In this document: piece by piece, positions 9,229 to 16,959 of the stretch
Layout: each line of letters opens with the position of its first letter
Numbering within the stretch: position 1 is the stretch's first letter
From: Bacillota bacterium
GTDB lineage: Bacteria > Bacillota > Clostridia > Christensenellales > CAG-138
Assembly (NCBI GenBank): GCA_023435025.1
Contig: JAEYSE010000039.1
Coordinates: 1 to 64,000 of the forward strand
Length of the DNA stretch: 64,000 bases
Reading direction: 5' to 3'
The notes under the pieces: model-generated
Database searches by the model: none
Told to the model about the DNA's origin: nothing
What the model saw: the letters and a program-made list of their open reading frames with translations, nothing else
Made by a program: the position numbers and the translations under genes

Positions 9229-10358
9229 TTTGCTGCACCCCCCCGGAGCCTATAAAAATGATCAGAGACGCCTATGATGGCCCTGGCCATAGGGTTGCGC
9301 GCCATACCCATCACGATCGGTACACCGCGCTGCATGCTGAGCCCCGCGTTTTTTTTATCCTCCGGTATCGAGAAGGAGACAGGAAGCTCCAGCACTCGCT
9401 CAAAGTCCTTGTGCGTCAGAAGCCCCTTTTTGTCCGCGTTTATGACAATTTTGATCTTATCGGTCTGCTGCAGGCTGTTCAGAACATCCACAGCGATTTT
9501 TGTGTTCCGAAGACCGGATATGTCGGGCCTTGTGACGATCAGGATATCGTCCGAATTCTCAAGCGCTGCAAGGGTGCATTCGGAAAAATCAGCCGGAAGA
9601 TCTATCACGATATAGTCATAATACGGCCTCATAAGATTGATGAGCTTTTCCACATGCCGCGGGGAAACGTAATCCGCGGATTCCGGCCTTGCAGGCGAAC
9701 AGATGGCGTTGATTCCGCTGGCGTGCTGCAACGTGAAGCTTTTGATATCGTCGATCGTGAAATCCGAACGTTCCTGCACCAGCTCCGCAATCGTATCTTT
9801 TGTGCTCAGGTCAAGGTATACAGAAGCATCGCCGTAGATAAGGCAGAGATCGATAAAAGCGGTCCTGTTCTTGTTCAGAGCGAACGCCGCCGCTAGATTC
9901 ACCGCAAGATTTGTTTTACCGGAGCCGCCTTTTGTGCCATACACGCTGATGACCCTGGTCTCTTTCCTGATTTCTCCGCCCCTGCCCTGTTCGAGTATGG
10001 CCGCCTGCGTGACGACAGCGGAAAGAGAGGCCAGGTTATCCGTATGAACTACTTTTCTTATCCCTGCGTCCATGGCCTGATCTACGGACTCAAGACTGAC
10101 CTCATCCGATAGAAGTATCAACGCGCAGCCGGGATAGGTCTGATATATGAGCCGCGCGTATTCCAATATTCCAACCGTATCGCGGCTTTTTACCAAAAGC
10201 ACCACATGCGGCGCATACCCCGTGATTTTGGTAATCAGAGTGTCATCAGCAGCGGCAAAGCCCACAAGAGCAATGTTGTCGTTCCCCGACAATGCCTTGC
10301 GAAGCTCAAACCTCATGTTTTCGTCCGACGCAACCGCGAGCACCTTGAACCTTGACAT
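9225..10358 (-). CDS. tadZ: TadZ/CpaE, receiver-like plus MinD/ParA ATPase
   Basis: Residues 1-~120 form an atypical receiver domain (VLAVASDENMRFELRKAL.., VVLLVKSRD in place of the phospho-Asp segment). From residue ~133 an SIMIBI ATPase domain follows with the deviant Walker A YGTKGGSGKTNLAVNLA, the switch DYIVIDLPADFSECTL and DDILIVTRPDISGLR. TadZ/CpaE proteins are known to place the Tad machinery at the cell pole. ATG has AGGGGAAG upstream. It lies between cpaB and tadA in the operon. Confidence 0.92.
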   Translation of the reverse strand: MSRFKVLAVASDENMRFELRKALSGNDNIALVGFAAADDTLITKITGYAPHVVLLVKSRDTVGILEYARLIYQTYPGCALILLSDEVSLESVDQAMDAGIRKVVHTDNLASLSAVVTQAAILEQGRGGEIRKETRVISVYGTKGGSGKTNLAVNLAAAFALNKNRTAFIDLCLIYGDASVYLDLSTKDTIAELVQERSDFTIDDIKSFTLQHASGINAICSPARPESADYVSPRHVEKLINLMRPYYDYIVIDLPADFSECTLAALENSDDILIVTRPDISGLRNTKIAVDVLNSLQQTDKIKIVINADKKGLLTHKDFERVLELPVSFSIPEDKKNAGLSMQRGVPIVMGMARNPMARAIIGVSDHFYRLRGGAAK

Positions 10359-10372
10359 ATCTCTTCCCCTCC

Positions 10373-11101
10373 CTATGCTCTCGGTTCAGCCGAAGCCGCC
10401 GTTTCAGAAATCACGGGAAAATCCTTCGGCTTCGCGAGCGTATCGTCTAGAACCGGCCGCAGGATCAACCTGAGTAAGCCGTTTGACGCCGCGTAGTTTA
10501 TTTTGAGTGCATCATCCGGAATAACGCTCAGCGTCACAGTCTGATATATGGCTCCCGTTTCCGTTTCATCGACCGTCGCGAGCCCGGTTTTCACTACAAG
10601 AACATTTTCCACAAGCATGGTGGAAATTGCGAATGTCGGCTCGCCTTCGGGTTTCGGATATATGATCGACGCGACAACGTCCACATGGTCGCCCGCCTTT
10701 ATGAACCCCGATATGCCCGTCACTTCGTTGACCGCGACGGAAACCGCCCTGTAACCATTTTCGAGTTCATAAGATAACGAATTCGCTCCCTCGCCTTGAG
10801 TACCCAATCTCGCATTCAGCACCTGTTCCCCCGATACGATCGGTTCCACCGCAATGCTGCCGACCACGCTTTCAAGCTTTAAAGCGGCGTCTGAGTGCAC
10901 GGTTTCTTCCGGCAAAGCCTTAAGCGCGATCATATCGGCCGTAATAAGCGTCTGGGCAGGGATGTCCACCGCCGCGACCACGACGGACGCGGTCGGTATC
11001 GCGACAGGCTCAGCGCTTGCTTGAATCTGGGACGCGAACAGATACACGGCAAAACCCGCTAGTACCGCCAGGAGAGCTGCGATCACATATACTTTTTTCA
11101 T
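10373..11101 (-). CDS. cpaB: CpaB/RcpC pilus assembly protein (SAF domain)
   Basis: The 242-residue protein has an N-terminal membrane helix (VYVIAALLAVLAGFAVYLF), then a SAF domain (VVVAAVDIPAQTLITADMIALKALPEE, PIVSGEQVLNARL) and a C-terminal RcpC/CpaB beta domain (YRAVSVAVNEVTGISGFIKAGDHVDVV). In Gram-negative systems CpaB works at the secretin; here no secretin is present, and it probably acts on the outer face of the membrane or in the wall. It starts 3 bases after the TadG-like gene ends. Confidence 0.9.
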   Translation of the reverse strand: MKKVYVIAALLAVLAGFAVYLFASQIQASAEPVAIPTASVVVAAVDIPAQTLITADMIALKALPEETVHSDAALKLESVVGSIAVEPIVSGEQVLNARLGTQGEGANSLSYELENGYRAVSVAVNEVTGISGFIKAGDHVDVVASIIYPKPEGEPTFAISTMLVENVLVVKTGLATVDETETGAIYQTVTLSVIPDDALKINYAASNGLLRLILRPVLDDTLAKPKDFPVISETAASAEPRA

Positions 11102-11104
11102 ACG

Positions 11105-12079
11105 CTACTCCACTAAAGTAATTTTATATAGTCCGTAAGCAGGTGCATTTTCTGAGGATTCTCCATCCTGTGTAAACACTTCTCCGATTTGTGTGCAGAT
11201 AATTTCATCCTTGTTTACCTGCTGTTCCAGTATAAACGGCGCAAAGCCTACAATCTTTACCGTCTTGACATTATTGGGATTCTTGCCCGACACCTCATAA
11301 ACAACAATAATCACGACCCGAGGACAATCCGTTTCATATCCGCCCGAACTGCATTTAGGTGTGTGAGGGCAACTTCCGTATCTCAACGAAAACGCGCGAT
11401 AGGTAGGTCCCGCCATATTACCCGGTTCAACCGGTAGTATCATTCCGGTTTCCAAATATCCGCCATAGCCGTATGCCAGCCATTGTTCATAATCTTTCGC
11501 TCCGCCTCCCTTAAGCTGATCGAGGTCCAGGGCGCCGTAAAAACCGGTTTCACCGTTTCCGCCGCCTTCTTTAACAACGAAGTTTACAAGTTTTTTGCTT
11601 CCGAATTCTTTTTTATCGACTCCCAAGGGAACCATATCGCTGCTCGAAACAGCAGGTTCAATCTGAGCTTTGGCGGCTTTTGTTACATCCGTTTTCACAA
11701 ATCCCAGAACCCTTGCGAATCCGAAGCCGACCTCGCTTTTAAGCTCGACCCGAACACTGGTGTAATTGTTATCCTTTTCGTCGCCTAACACGATCTTCTC
11801 ATCCAACACATCTTCGTTAGGTATTCCGTTTTTGACGGCATACTCCCTTGCCAGCGCCTTGACCTTTGTCTGCGCATTGGCATCCGTATCGGAAACGGGC
11901 AATAACGTAGCCCCTGCGAGCGCCGCGGCGTCCGCGGCCGTCTGCTCTCTGCTCGACTGTATATGAACAAGGCCAATATCGAGGGCAAGCGCGCCTATGG
12001 CAATGACCATAAAAATCGCGATGCCTGCAATAATGGCGCTTTGGCCTTTCTCATTCGCAAAAATCTTTTTAAAAAGCAC
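11105..12079 (-). CDS. TadG-like pilus protein with Tad_N (pseudopilin) leader
   Basis: The 324-residue protein begins with a prepilin-like segment NEKGQSAIIAGIAIFMVIAI, where cleavage would fall after the Gly of EKG/Q, followed by ALALDIGLVHIQSSREQTAADAAALAGA, the conserved Tad_N/TadG signature. The remaining ~250 residues are an extracytoplasmic domain without recognised fold, containing a short Cys pair region (CPHTPKCSSGGYETDCP) and a late Cys (EIICTQIG). The GTG at 12079 is chosen because TTGGAGG lies 5 bases upstream; the longer frame overlaps tadE. It is probably a minor pilin or assembly factor processed by the operon's own peptidase. Confidence 0.85.
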   Translation of the reverse strand: MLFKKIFANEKGQSAIIAGIAIFMVIAIGALALDIGLVHIQSSREQTAADAAALAGATLLPVSDTDANAQTKVKALAREYAVKNGIPNEDVLDEKIVLGDEKDNNYTSVRVELKSEVGFGFARVLGFVKTDVTKAAKAQIEPAVSSSDMVPLGVDKKEFGSKKLVNFVVKEGGGNGETGFYGALDLDQLKGGGAKDYEQWLAYGYGGYLETGMILPVEPGNMAGPTYRAFSLRYGSCPHTPKCSSGGYETDCPRVVIIVVYEVSGKNPNNVKTVKIVGFAPFILEQQVNKDEIICTQIGEVFTQDGESSENAPAYGLYKITLVE

Positions 12080-12095
12080 AAAAACCTCCAATCTC

Positions 12096-12521
12096 CTATC
12101 CGATGCGCATGGTGGTGGTTGAGGCGAGCTTTGCCTGATTGTTATCATAAAACGCGCCGACGATGGGTGTTAGAACCGGGACAGTGTTTTGGACTAGTAC
12201 CGTAACGTCTGTTTTATCCGCATTTACGGTTACGGTGACTTTAAAATTCGGTTCAGACGTATTGCCGAAATAGATCATTGCTTTTGCTTTGTTAATGACG
12301 AGCGTCTGGTATGCCGCGTTGTTCTCCGTAAAGTTCACGATGCCAGCCCTCGCCGCTTCCCTGCTGGAGTTATTAAGCATCAGCTGATTGGTGAACAACC
12401 AGCCAAAGTCGATGATACCGCAAAGGATGAGGATGAAGATGGGAAGGGTGAGGGCGGTTTCGACGAGCGATTGGCCGTGCTCATGACTGAACTTTGTTTT
12501 TTGTAGGAACGATTTTTTCAT
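12096..12521 (-). CDS. tadE: TadE-like minor pseudopilin
   Basis: The 141-residue protein has the TadE signature HGQSLVETALTLPIFILILCGIID (residues ~15-38) with the pilin Gly and Glu+5 equivalent, then NQLMLNNSSREAARAGIV, typical of TadE/TadF. The start at 12521 (MKKSFLQ) is preferred to the open frame from 12542. TadE is a minor pilin matured by the TadV/CpaA peptidase. A strong hairpin separates it from the upstream pilin gene. Confidence 0.9.
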   Translation of the reverse strand: MKKSFLQKTKFSHEHGQSLVETALTLPIFILILCGIIDFGWLFTNQLMLNNSSREAARAGIVNFTENNAAYQTLVINKAKAMIYFGNTSEPNFKVTVTVNADKTDVTVLVQNTVPVLTPIVGAFYDNNQAKLASTTTMRIG

Positions 12522-12551
12522 AGCAATATCATCCCTTTGCATTTAATGGTT

Positions 12552-12580
12552 CGCAGCCCGCTGCAGATCAGCGGGCTGCG
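12552..12580 (-). terminator. Hairpin between flp pilin and tadE (attenuator or mRNA stabiliser)
   Basis: A perfect 12-bp GC-rich stem (CGCAGCCCGCTG / CAGCGGGCTGCG) with a 5-base loop follows the pilin stop codon by about 20 bases. No T run follows on the minus strand, so full termination is unlikely; partial termination or 3' protection of the pilin message would raise pilin over machine subunits. Confidence 0.6.
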
Positions 12581-12598
12581 TTAGCTTACTTCTTAGAA

Positions 12599-12784
12599 TT
12601 AAGTACCAGTACCAGTACCAGTGCCAGAAACGGCAAGCTTATCTTTGATTTCATCAAATACCTTATCAAGATTCGTACCAATTGCCGCCACCGCAACAAT
12701 TACAACAATTGCAATCAAAGCGATAATCAGCCCGTACTCGACCATTGCCTGGCCGTCCTCGTTTTTCCAGATCCTTCTAAACAT
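12599..12784 (-). CDS. flp: Flp/Fap type IVb major pilin
   Basis: The 61-residue product is of typical Flp length. A short leader (MFRRIWKNEDG) is followed by QAMVEYGLIIALIAIVVIVA, the Flp signature: prepilin cleavage after Gly, Glu at +5, Tyr at +6, and a hydrophobic polymerisation helix. The start at 12784 has GGAGGAGAAGG upstream. The C terminus is a run of four Gly-Thr pairs encoded by a hexanucleotide repeat. It is the structural subunit of the Tad pilus, which mediates surface attachment in known systems. Confidence 0.95.
   Translation of the reverse strand: MFRRIWKNEDGQAMVEYGLIIALIAIVVIVAVAAIGTNLDKVFDEIKDKLAVSGTGTGTGT
12602..12624 (-). repeat. Hexanucleotide microsatellite at the pilin C terminus
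   Basis: Three perfect ACCAGT units and a degenerate fourth (minus strand GGTACT, GGCACT) encode the GTGTGTGT tail. Gain or loss of a unit would add or remove two residues without a frame change. Confidence 0.75.
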
Positions 12785-12842
12785 GCCCTTCTCCTCCATC
12801 ATGTATTTTTTTATGCGCACCGATATTTCTATCGAATTGCGT

Positions 12843-13490
12843 TCAAAGAATTTGCGCTAAGGGGAACAGCAGCGTCAAAAACATCCCGAGCGCAAGCGGC
12901 GGTCCCATCGCAGCGACGGATTTCAAGCCGCCTTTTTTCTTAATAACAAGAACCAGCGCGTAACTTCCCATTGCGATCCCCATGACCGCAAGCGTCTGCA
13001 ACAGGCCGACTGCGCCAAGGCAGAAACCCATGGCCGCGATCAGCTTTATATCCCCCATGCCCATACCGATCATTGAAAAGACCGGTATGAAAAACAAAAC
13101 CGAGCCCAAGGCAAAGCCGATCAGCGAATTTATTGCCCCGTTTGCATCAAAATATACGAGAAGTTGGATAAGCTTTATTCCAATAAGCACCAAAAGCATT
13201 TCGTTTGGGATTTTTCTAATATCGAAATCCACAGCAGCGATGCAGAGAAGAACCAGGACCATTGCCATCGCGGCAATTCCGCCGATCTTATCATCCGGCA
13301 TGAGAAGAGCCGTGACGCTACACAAAAAAACACCCGTAAGGATCCACAAAACAGGAGAGCGTTTTCCGTTTATATATTTGTTTTCCGTGATTTCCCCAGT
13401 ACGATTCTTTATTAGGCGGACCGTCAGGCGCCGCACGACCTCCGCCAATACGCCGCCTGCTAAGGCAGATAATATCGCATAAACGAGCAT
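12843..13490 (-). CDS. cpaA: TadV/CpaA prepilin peptidase (A24 family)
   Basis: The 215-residue membrane protein has the two catalytic aspartates of A24 peptidases: one in VDFDIRKIPNEM after the third helix and one in GMGMGDIKLIAAMG (GxGD motif). The N-terminal methylase-type cytoplasmic Cys domain of larger type IV peptidases is absent, as is usual for Tad. The ATG at 13490 is preceded by GGAGG with 6-base spacing; the frame is open to 13574 but without a ribosome site. It cleaves the Flp, TadE and TadG-like leaders and is the first gene of the operon. Confidence 0.93.
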   Translation of the reverse strand: MLVYAILSALAGGVLAEVVRRLTVRLIKNRTGEITENKYINGKRSPVLWILTGVFLCSVTALLMPDDKIGGIAAMAMVLVLLCIAAVDFDIRKIPNEMLLVLIGIKLIQLLVYFDANGAINSLIGFALGSVLFFIPVFSMIGMGMGDIKLIAAMGFCLGAVGLLQTLAVMGIAMGSYALVLVIKKKGGLKSVAAMGPPLALGMFLTLLFPLAQIL

Positions 13491-13510
13491 CCATTTCCTC
13501 CGGTACATCG

Positions 13511-13526
13511 ATGTCCGCAAGGACAT
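13511..13526. other. Small hairpin in the tad operon leader
   Basis: ATGTCC-GCAA-GGACAT, a 6-bp stem with a tetraloop, lies about 20 bases upstream of the peptidase start codon. It could influence access to the ribosome site; no known element was recognised. Confidence 0.35.
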
Positions 13527-13663
13527 TCGAACTTTTCTTTGGCAGAGCAAGCAGAATGGTCCATATGCGCACATTTCATCACAGTGGAAATGCGCTCAGA
13601 AAACTTCCATATTATTTGTGAATATGCACAAAAACGATCCAATTATTGTGTTGTTTCAACCCC

Positions 13664-13691
13664 ATTTTAGTCGCTTAAAATGCGCAGTCAA
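13664..13691 (-). promoter_or_regulatory. Putative sigma-A promoter of the tad operon
   Basis: Minus-strand TTGACT (13686-13691) and TAAAAT (13664-13669) are 16 bases apart, about 175 bases upstream of the first gene, leaving a long untranslated leader. Confidence 0.5.
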
Positions 13692-13787
13692 CGAAGCATT
13701 TTGTATTATTTTCCACATTTATGTCGGTACATTAAAAAGTACTATAAGTAGACGTGAAAACAGCAAATATGCAATGCGCATCCGGTC

Positions 13788-13824
13788 AATCAAACCATTT
13801 TGCGGCCAAAATCAAACCATTTTG
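13788..13824 (-). repeat. Two 15-bp direct repeats, 22 bp apart, upstream of the tad promoter
   Basis: AATCAAACCATTTTG occurs at 13788-13802 and again at 13810-13824, exactly 22 bases apart, close to two helical turns. They lie about 100 bases upstream of the proposed -35 element. The arrangement fits a dimeric activator site; no cognate protein is visible in the window. Confidence 0.6.
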
Positions 13825-13842
13825 TGACCGGAGAGACGACCC

Positions 13843-13873
13843 AAAAATCAAAAAAAACTGCGGTCTCCCGCAG
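13843..13873 (-). terminator. Rho-independent terminator of the DUF192 gene
   Basis: On the minus strand CTGCGG-GAGA-CCGCAG is followed by eight T, GA and five T. It isolates the small DUF192 operon from the tad operon. Confidence 0.85.
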
Positions 13874-13952
13874 CCTATCCTATGCTCATATTCTTTTTGG
13901 AGCGCAATTTACGTCAACATCTGCGACGACAATCGAAGGTCTGATCAGTGCC

Positions 13953-14288
13953 TTATATAAAAGTAAGCTCGTCACCCAGCTTAATATCAAATGAAGACGC
14001 TGTCCCCTCCGCAGCTTCCAATACGGAAGCCGCAGCTTTTATATACGGCCCGATTTTCCGGGGCAGAATGGTATCTATTCTGACCACCTGCATGCTTTTA
14101 TCAAGGTAGATCACGTCGATCGTAAAGCGCATGTTGAACGTATGTACCTGATTGCACGCAGTGATCAGCATCGCCTCGTTTTTCGCAAGGCTTTTCCTTC
14201 CCATAAGGCCTTTGAACCTTGTATAAAAATTGTTCGCTGTCTCGACGGAATCCCACAGGATTCGTCCCGCGCAAGCTGCTTTTCGCAT
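13953..14288 (-). CDS. DUF192 family protein
   Basis: The 111-residue protein matches the DUF192 pattern: TRFKGLMGRKSL near residue 24, then CNQVHTFNMRFTIDVIYLD and GPYIKAAASVLEAAEGTA..LGDELTF. The family is short, widespread and of unknown biochemical role; members are often found beside pilus genes. There is no signal peptide. It starts 10 bases after the small membrane protein and ends before a strong terminator; with that protein it forms a two-gene operon next to the tad operon, in the same direction. Confidence 0.85.
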   Translation of the reverse strand: MRKAACAGRILWDSVETANNFYTRFKGLMGRKSLAKNEAMLITACNQVHTFNMRFTIDVIYLDKSMQVVRIDTILPRKIGPYIKAAASVLEAAEGTASSFDIKLGDELTFI

Positions 14289-14297
14289 AGTTCCTCA

Positions 14298-14486
14298 TTA
14301 ACCGATCTGATCGATCAAGCTGATAATGGTCAGTCCCATCAAAATGATGATTACAACGGGGGATACGAACGCCGTGTGAAGAAGCGCCGTCCATTCCTCT
14401 TGCTCAACAGAAAAACACCTTAATGGCATATTACCATATTTATGTCTGTCAGCGCCATCGGAATAGCAAATATTTTCCTGCTGCAT
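14298..14486 (-). CDS. Small single-pass membrane protein
   Basis: The 62-residue product has a polar, Cys-containing N-terminal half and one C-terminal membrane helix (FVSPVVIIILMGLTIISLI). The ATG at 14486 is preceded by GGAGGG with a 9-base spacer; the frame opens upstream to a TTG at 14522. The tight coupling to the DUF192 gene supports it as real. No family is recognised; it lacks the EY motif of a pilin. Confidence 0.6.
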   Translation of the reverse strand: MQQENICYSDGADRHKYGNMPLRCFSVEQEEWTALLHTAFVSPVVIIILMGLTIISLIDQIG

Positions 14487-14608
14487 GGTGCTAAGTCCCT
14501 CCGCCTCAACCAAAAAGGACAAACATTTTGATACCGCGGTTCGTCCTTCCAGATTGCAAAAATACCGCCTGTTTTAGAGCGTTTCTCAGTTTCCGGCAGA
14601 AAGCAAAC

Positions 14609-14637
14609 AACCGCTGCGGTTCAACACCACGGCGGTT
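14609..14637. other. Imperfect hairpin in the 14.5-14.77 kb intergenic region
   Basis: AACCGC and GCGGTT with additional inner pairs flank a ~7-base loop. No adjacent T run of note. Role unknown; nothing else is seen in the gap between the small membrane protein gene and the acyltransferase apart from the promoter at 14704. Confidence 0.35.
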
Positions 14638-14703
14638 TCTTACGTTTTCTTCAGCAGGTTGAAGCGCGATGCTTGGCAAAAATCAGTGACATCAATACTT
14701 TTC

Positions 14704-14732
14704 TTGCCTTTTTCAACATTATTAAGTATGAT
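14704..14732 (+). promoter_or_regulatory. Putative sigma-A promoter of the acyltransferase gene
   Basis: TTGCCT (14704-14709) and TATGAT (14727-14732) are 17 bases apart, about 38 bases before the proposed start codon. Confidence 0.55.
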
Positions 14733-14769
14733 GCAAATACGAAAAAATGTATTCAGAACAGGAAAAGAC

Positions 14770-16044
14770 ATGATTAATGCGTTCAGCCGGTTTGATATGA
14801 AAGCGCCGCCGATACGCCAGAGAAATTTTTTACGCCCGGTCGTTTGGGCGCTGACATTGCCGGCGGTGCACCTCCAAAAAACCGTGATTACAAAAACAAA
14901 CTGCGAGGACCTCAAGCCACCATATCTGCTGTTGGCGAATCACAATGCTTTTTACGACTTTAAGGTTGCTACCAAGGCTATCTTTCCAAGCCGCGCGAAT
15001 TATGTGGTTGCCATTGACGGATTTATCGGCCGGGAGTGGCTGCTTCGTAATGTGGGAGGTATATGCAAGCGCAAATTTACCACAGATGTTCAACTGATCC
15101 GTCATATCAAGCGCGTTTTTGATAACGGGGATATCCTGATCCTTTATCCTGAGGCCCGATATTCTCTCTGCGGTACTACAGCAGTGCTCCCGGATTCTCT
15201 TGGCAAGCTCTGTAAAATGATGAAGGTTCCCGTAGTGACTTTGATTTGCCATGGGCATCATATCAACTCCCCGTTCTGGAACCTTAAGAAAAGAAAGCTC
15301 CCCAGCACTGCTGCTGAGATGAAGCAGCTTTTCACAGCAGAGCAGCTGAAGGAAGCCTCTGTTGAAGAGATCAACGAAGCCATACGCCGCGAATTTGTGT
15401 ATGACGACTTTGCATGGCAGAAGGAAAACCAGATCATTATCGACGAGCCCTTCCGCGCAGAGGGGCTTCACAAGGTGCTTTATCAATGCCCTGCATGCTC
15501 AACTGAGTATCGTATGGACAGTAAGGGCGACACCCTATACTGCAAAGCTTGCGGCAAGCGTTGGCACATGACGGAGCTGGGAGAGCTGAAAGCCGAAAGC
15601 GGAGATACTGAGTTTTCACACATCCCGGACTGGTATGAATGGGAGCGGGAACAGGTGCGCAAGGAAGTGCAGGACGCCAGGTATCATATTGAGCTTAAGT
15701 GCCACGTAAATTCGATACCCAACGCAAAAAAAATTATTCCTATCGGAAATGGAACGCTTATTCACGATATGTCGGGTTTTAAAGTACAGGGCACCGGCAA
15801 ATACGGTGATTTTTCAATGGTACGGGAGGCCAATGAATTATATTCATGCCACATTGAGTACAATTATTTGGGAAAACACGGTTACTGCGTTGATCTCAAC
15901 ACCCTGGAGGACACCTATTACATATATCCCGACGGCGGGGATTTCTCTGTGACAAAGATGGCGCTTGCCACAGAGGAGCTGTACTTGTACCACAAGCATA
16001 AGGGTGAAAGCAACGTGCTATCCGAGAGCGGAAACGGCACCTAG
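14770..16044 (+). CDS. PlsC-like lysophospholipid acyltransferase with zinc-ribbon insert
   Basis: The 424-residue protein has an N-terminal acyltransferase domain with the HX4D catalytic motif (NHNAFYDF) and a later substrate-binding block (LYPEARYSLCGTT). Then comes a four-Cys zinc ribbon (CPACSTEY..CKACGKRW, residues ~240-265) and a beta-rich C-terminal domain of ~130 residues not recognised. Such enzymes transfer acyl chains to glycerophosphate-type acceptors at the membrane; the zinc ribbon is not part of standard PlsC. The ATG at 14770 has AGGAAAAG upstream; a TTG 37 codons earlier is possible. It is monocistronic, ending in a clear terminator. Confidence 0.8.
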   Translation: MINAFSRFDMKAPPIRQRNFLRPVVWALTLPAVHLQKTVITKTNCEDLKPPYLLLANHNAFYDFKVATKAIFPSRANYVVAIDGFIGREWLLRNVGGICKRKFTTDVQLIRHIKRVFDNGDILILYPEARYSLCGTTAVLPDSLGKLCKMMKVPVVTLICHGHHINSPFWNLKKRKLPSTAAEMKQLFTAEQLKEASVEEINEAIRREFVYDDFAWQKENQIIIDEPFRAEGLHKVLYQCPACSTEYRMDSKGDTLYCKACGKRWHMTELGELKAESGDTEFSHIPDWYEWEREQVRKEVQDARYHIELKCHVNSIPNAKKIIPIGNGTLIHDMSGFKVQGTGKYGDFSMVREANELYSCHIEYNYLGKHGYCVDLNTLEDTYYIYPDGGDFSVTKMALATEELYLYHKHKGESNVLSESGNGT

Positions 16045-16068
16045 TCGTTGAGCTTCCACCCCAACAGA

Positions 16069-16094
16069 AAAGCCCGGAATATCGGGCTTTTTTT
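16069..16094 (+). terminator. Rho-independent terminator after the acyltransferase gene
   Basis: AAAGCCCG / CGGGCTTT stem (8 bp), 6-base loop, then a T run. The opposite strand also ends in TTTTCTG, so it may serve the convergent SDR gene as well. Confidence 0.85.
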
Positions 16095-16159
16095 CGATAT
16101 ACACTATATGGCCAATATAATTAACTTCTTTATATTCGTATTTTCAAAACCTCTCTATT

Positions 16160-16948
16160 CTAAATCAGCCTGTCCTTGCGCAAGCTTGCAGTCATAAAAC
16201 GCCATGCCGCCTTCCGGTTTGTCAGCCAAGCAATGTGGGCGTCGTTTTTGGCGTTTCTGAGTATTCTCGGTATAAAAAATCTTGCGACCGTTTCAGGTTT
16301 GTCTGCCAATGTGTTGAACATTTTTTTAAACTTTTCGTCTGAGATGACTTCTGAATGATCTCCGTCAGGTGTTTTTATGATGAAATCAGTCAGCATCATG
16401 CCGGGCGATAATCGCCCTGCTATTACGCCGGTACCCTCCAGTTCCTTGGCAAGCCCTTTCATAAAGTACGTTAACGCATGCTTGGTGGTACCGTACAATA
16501 TTGTTTTGAGCTGTATTATGTTGTTTGACCCGAGGCCCTCCATGCTGTATATTGCGCCATGACCCTGTTTTAGCATTCCCGCTGCCGCAATCTGCGACCC
16601 GTATATCATGCCGGTTATATTTGTCTTAATAATGTTTTCGGTATGGGTTTCGTCCGTTTCCCATGAAAACATGCGCAGCGTGTTTTGCCCCGCGTTATTA
16701 ATCCATATATCAATCCCGCCCCATTGCGCCAAAGAAACGTCCCAGAGGTTTTGATGGCTTGCCTTTTCCTGGACGTTGCATGGGACATAAATATATTTGC
16801 CCTCAAAAGGAGACAGTATAGTGCGGGCTGCCTCCGACAACGCTTCACCCCTGCCGGACAGCGTAACATTGCATCCGGCTCGCAAAAACTCCGTTGCCAT
16901 AGAAAAACCAATACCACGTGTACTGCCGGTTATCACTACATTTTTCAT
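16160..16948 (-). CDS. Short-chain dehydrogenase/reductase (SDR)
   Basis: The 262-residue protein is a classical SDR: cofactor motif TGSTRGIG near the N terminus, NNAG (WINNAGQNT), a catalytic YGTTK, with a Ser in the preceding SMEG segment. It should catalyse an NAD(P)-dependent alcohol/ketone interconversion in the cytoplasm; the substrate is not readable. The ATG at 16948 with GGAG upstream is preferred over the frame start at 16978, which overlaps the preceding gene. It is co-transcribed with the flavodoxin-like gene 11 bases upstream. Confidence 0.9.
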   Translation of the reverse strand: MKNVVITGSTRGIGFSMATEFLRAGCNVTLSGRGEALSEAARTILSPFEGKYIYVPCNVQEKASHQNLWDVSLAQWGGIDIWINNAGQNTLRMFSWETDETHTENIIKTNITGMIYGSQIAAAGMLKQGHGAIYSMEGLGSNNIIQLKTILYGTTKHALTYFMKGLAKELEGTGVIAGRLSPGMMLTDFIIKTPDGDHSEVISDEKFKKMFNTLADKPETVARFFIPRILRNAKNDAHIAWLTNRKAAWRFMTASLRKDRLI

Positions 16949-16959
16949 ATGCAGCTCCG

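Noticed and set aside
12978..13482. Plus-strand frame opposite the prepilin peptidase
   Set aside because: Ile/Pro/Lys-rich shadow of membrane helices on the other strand.
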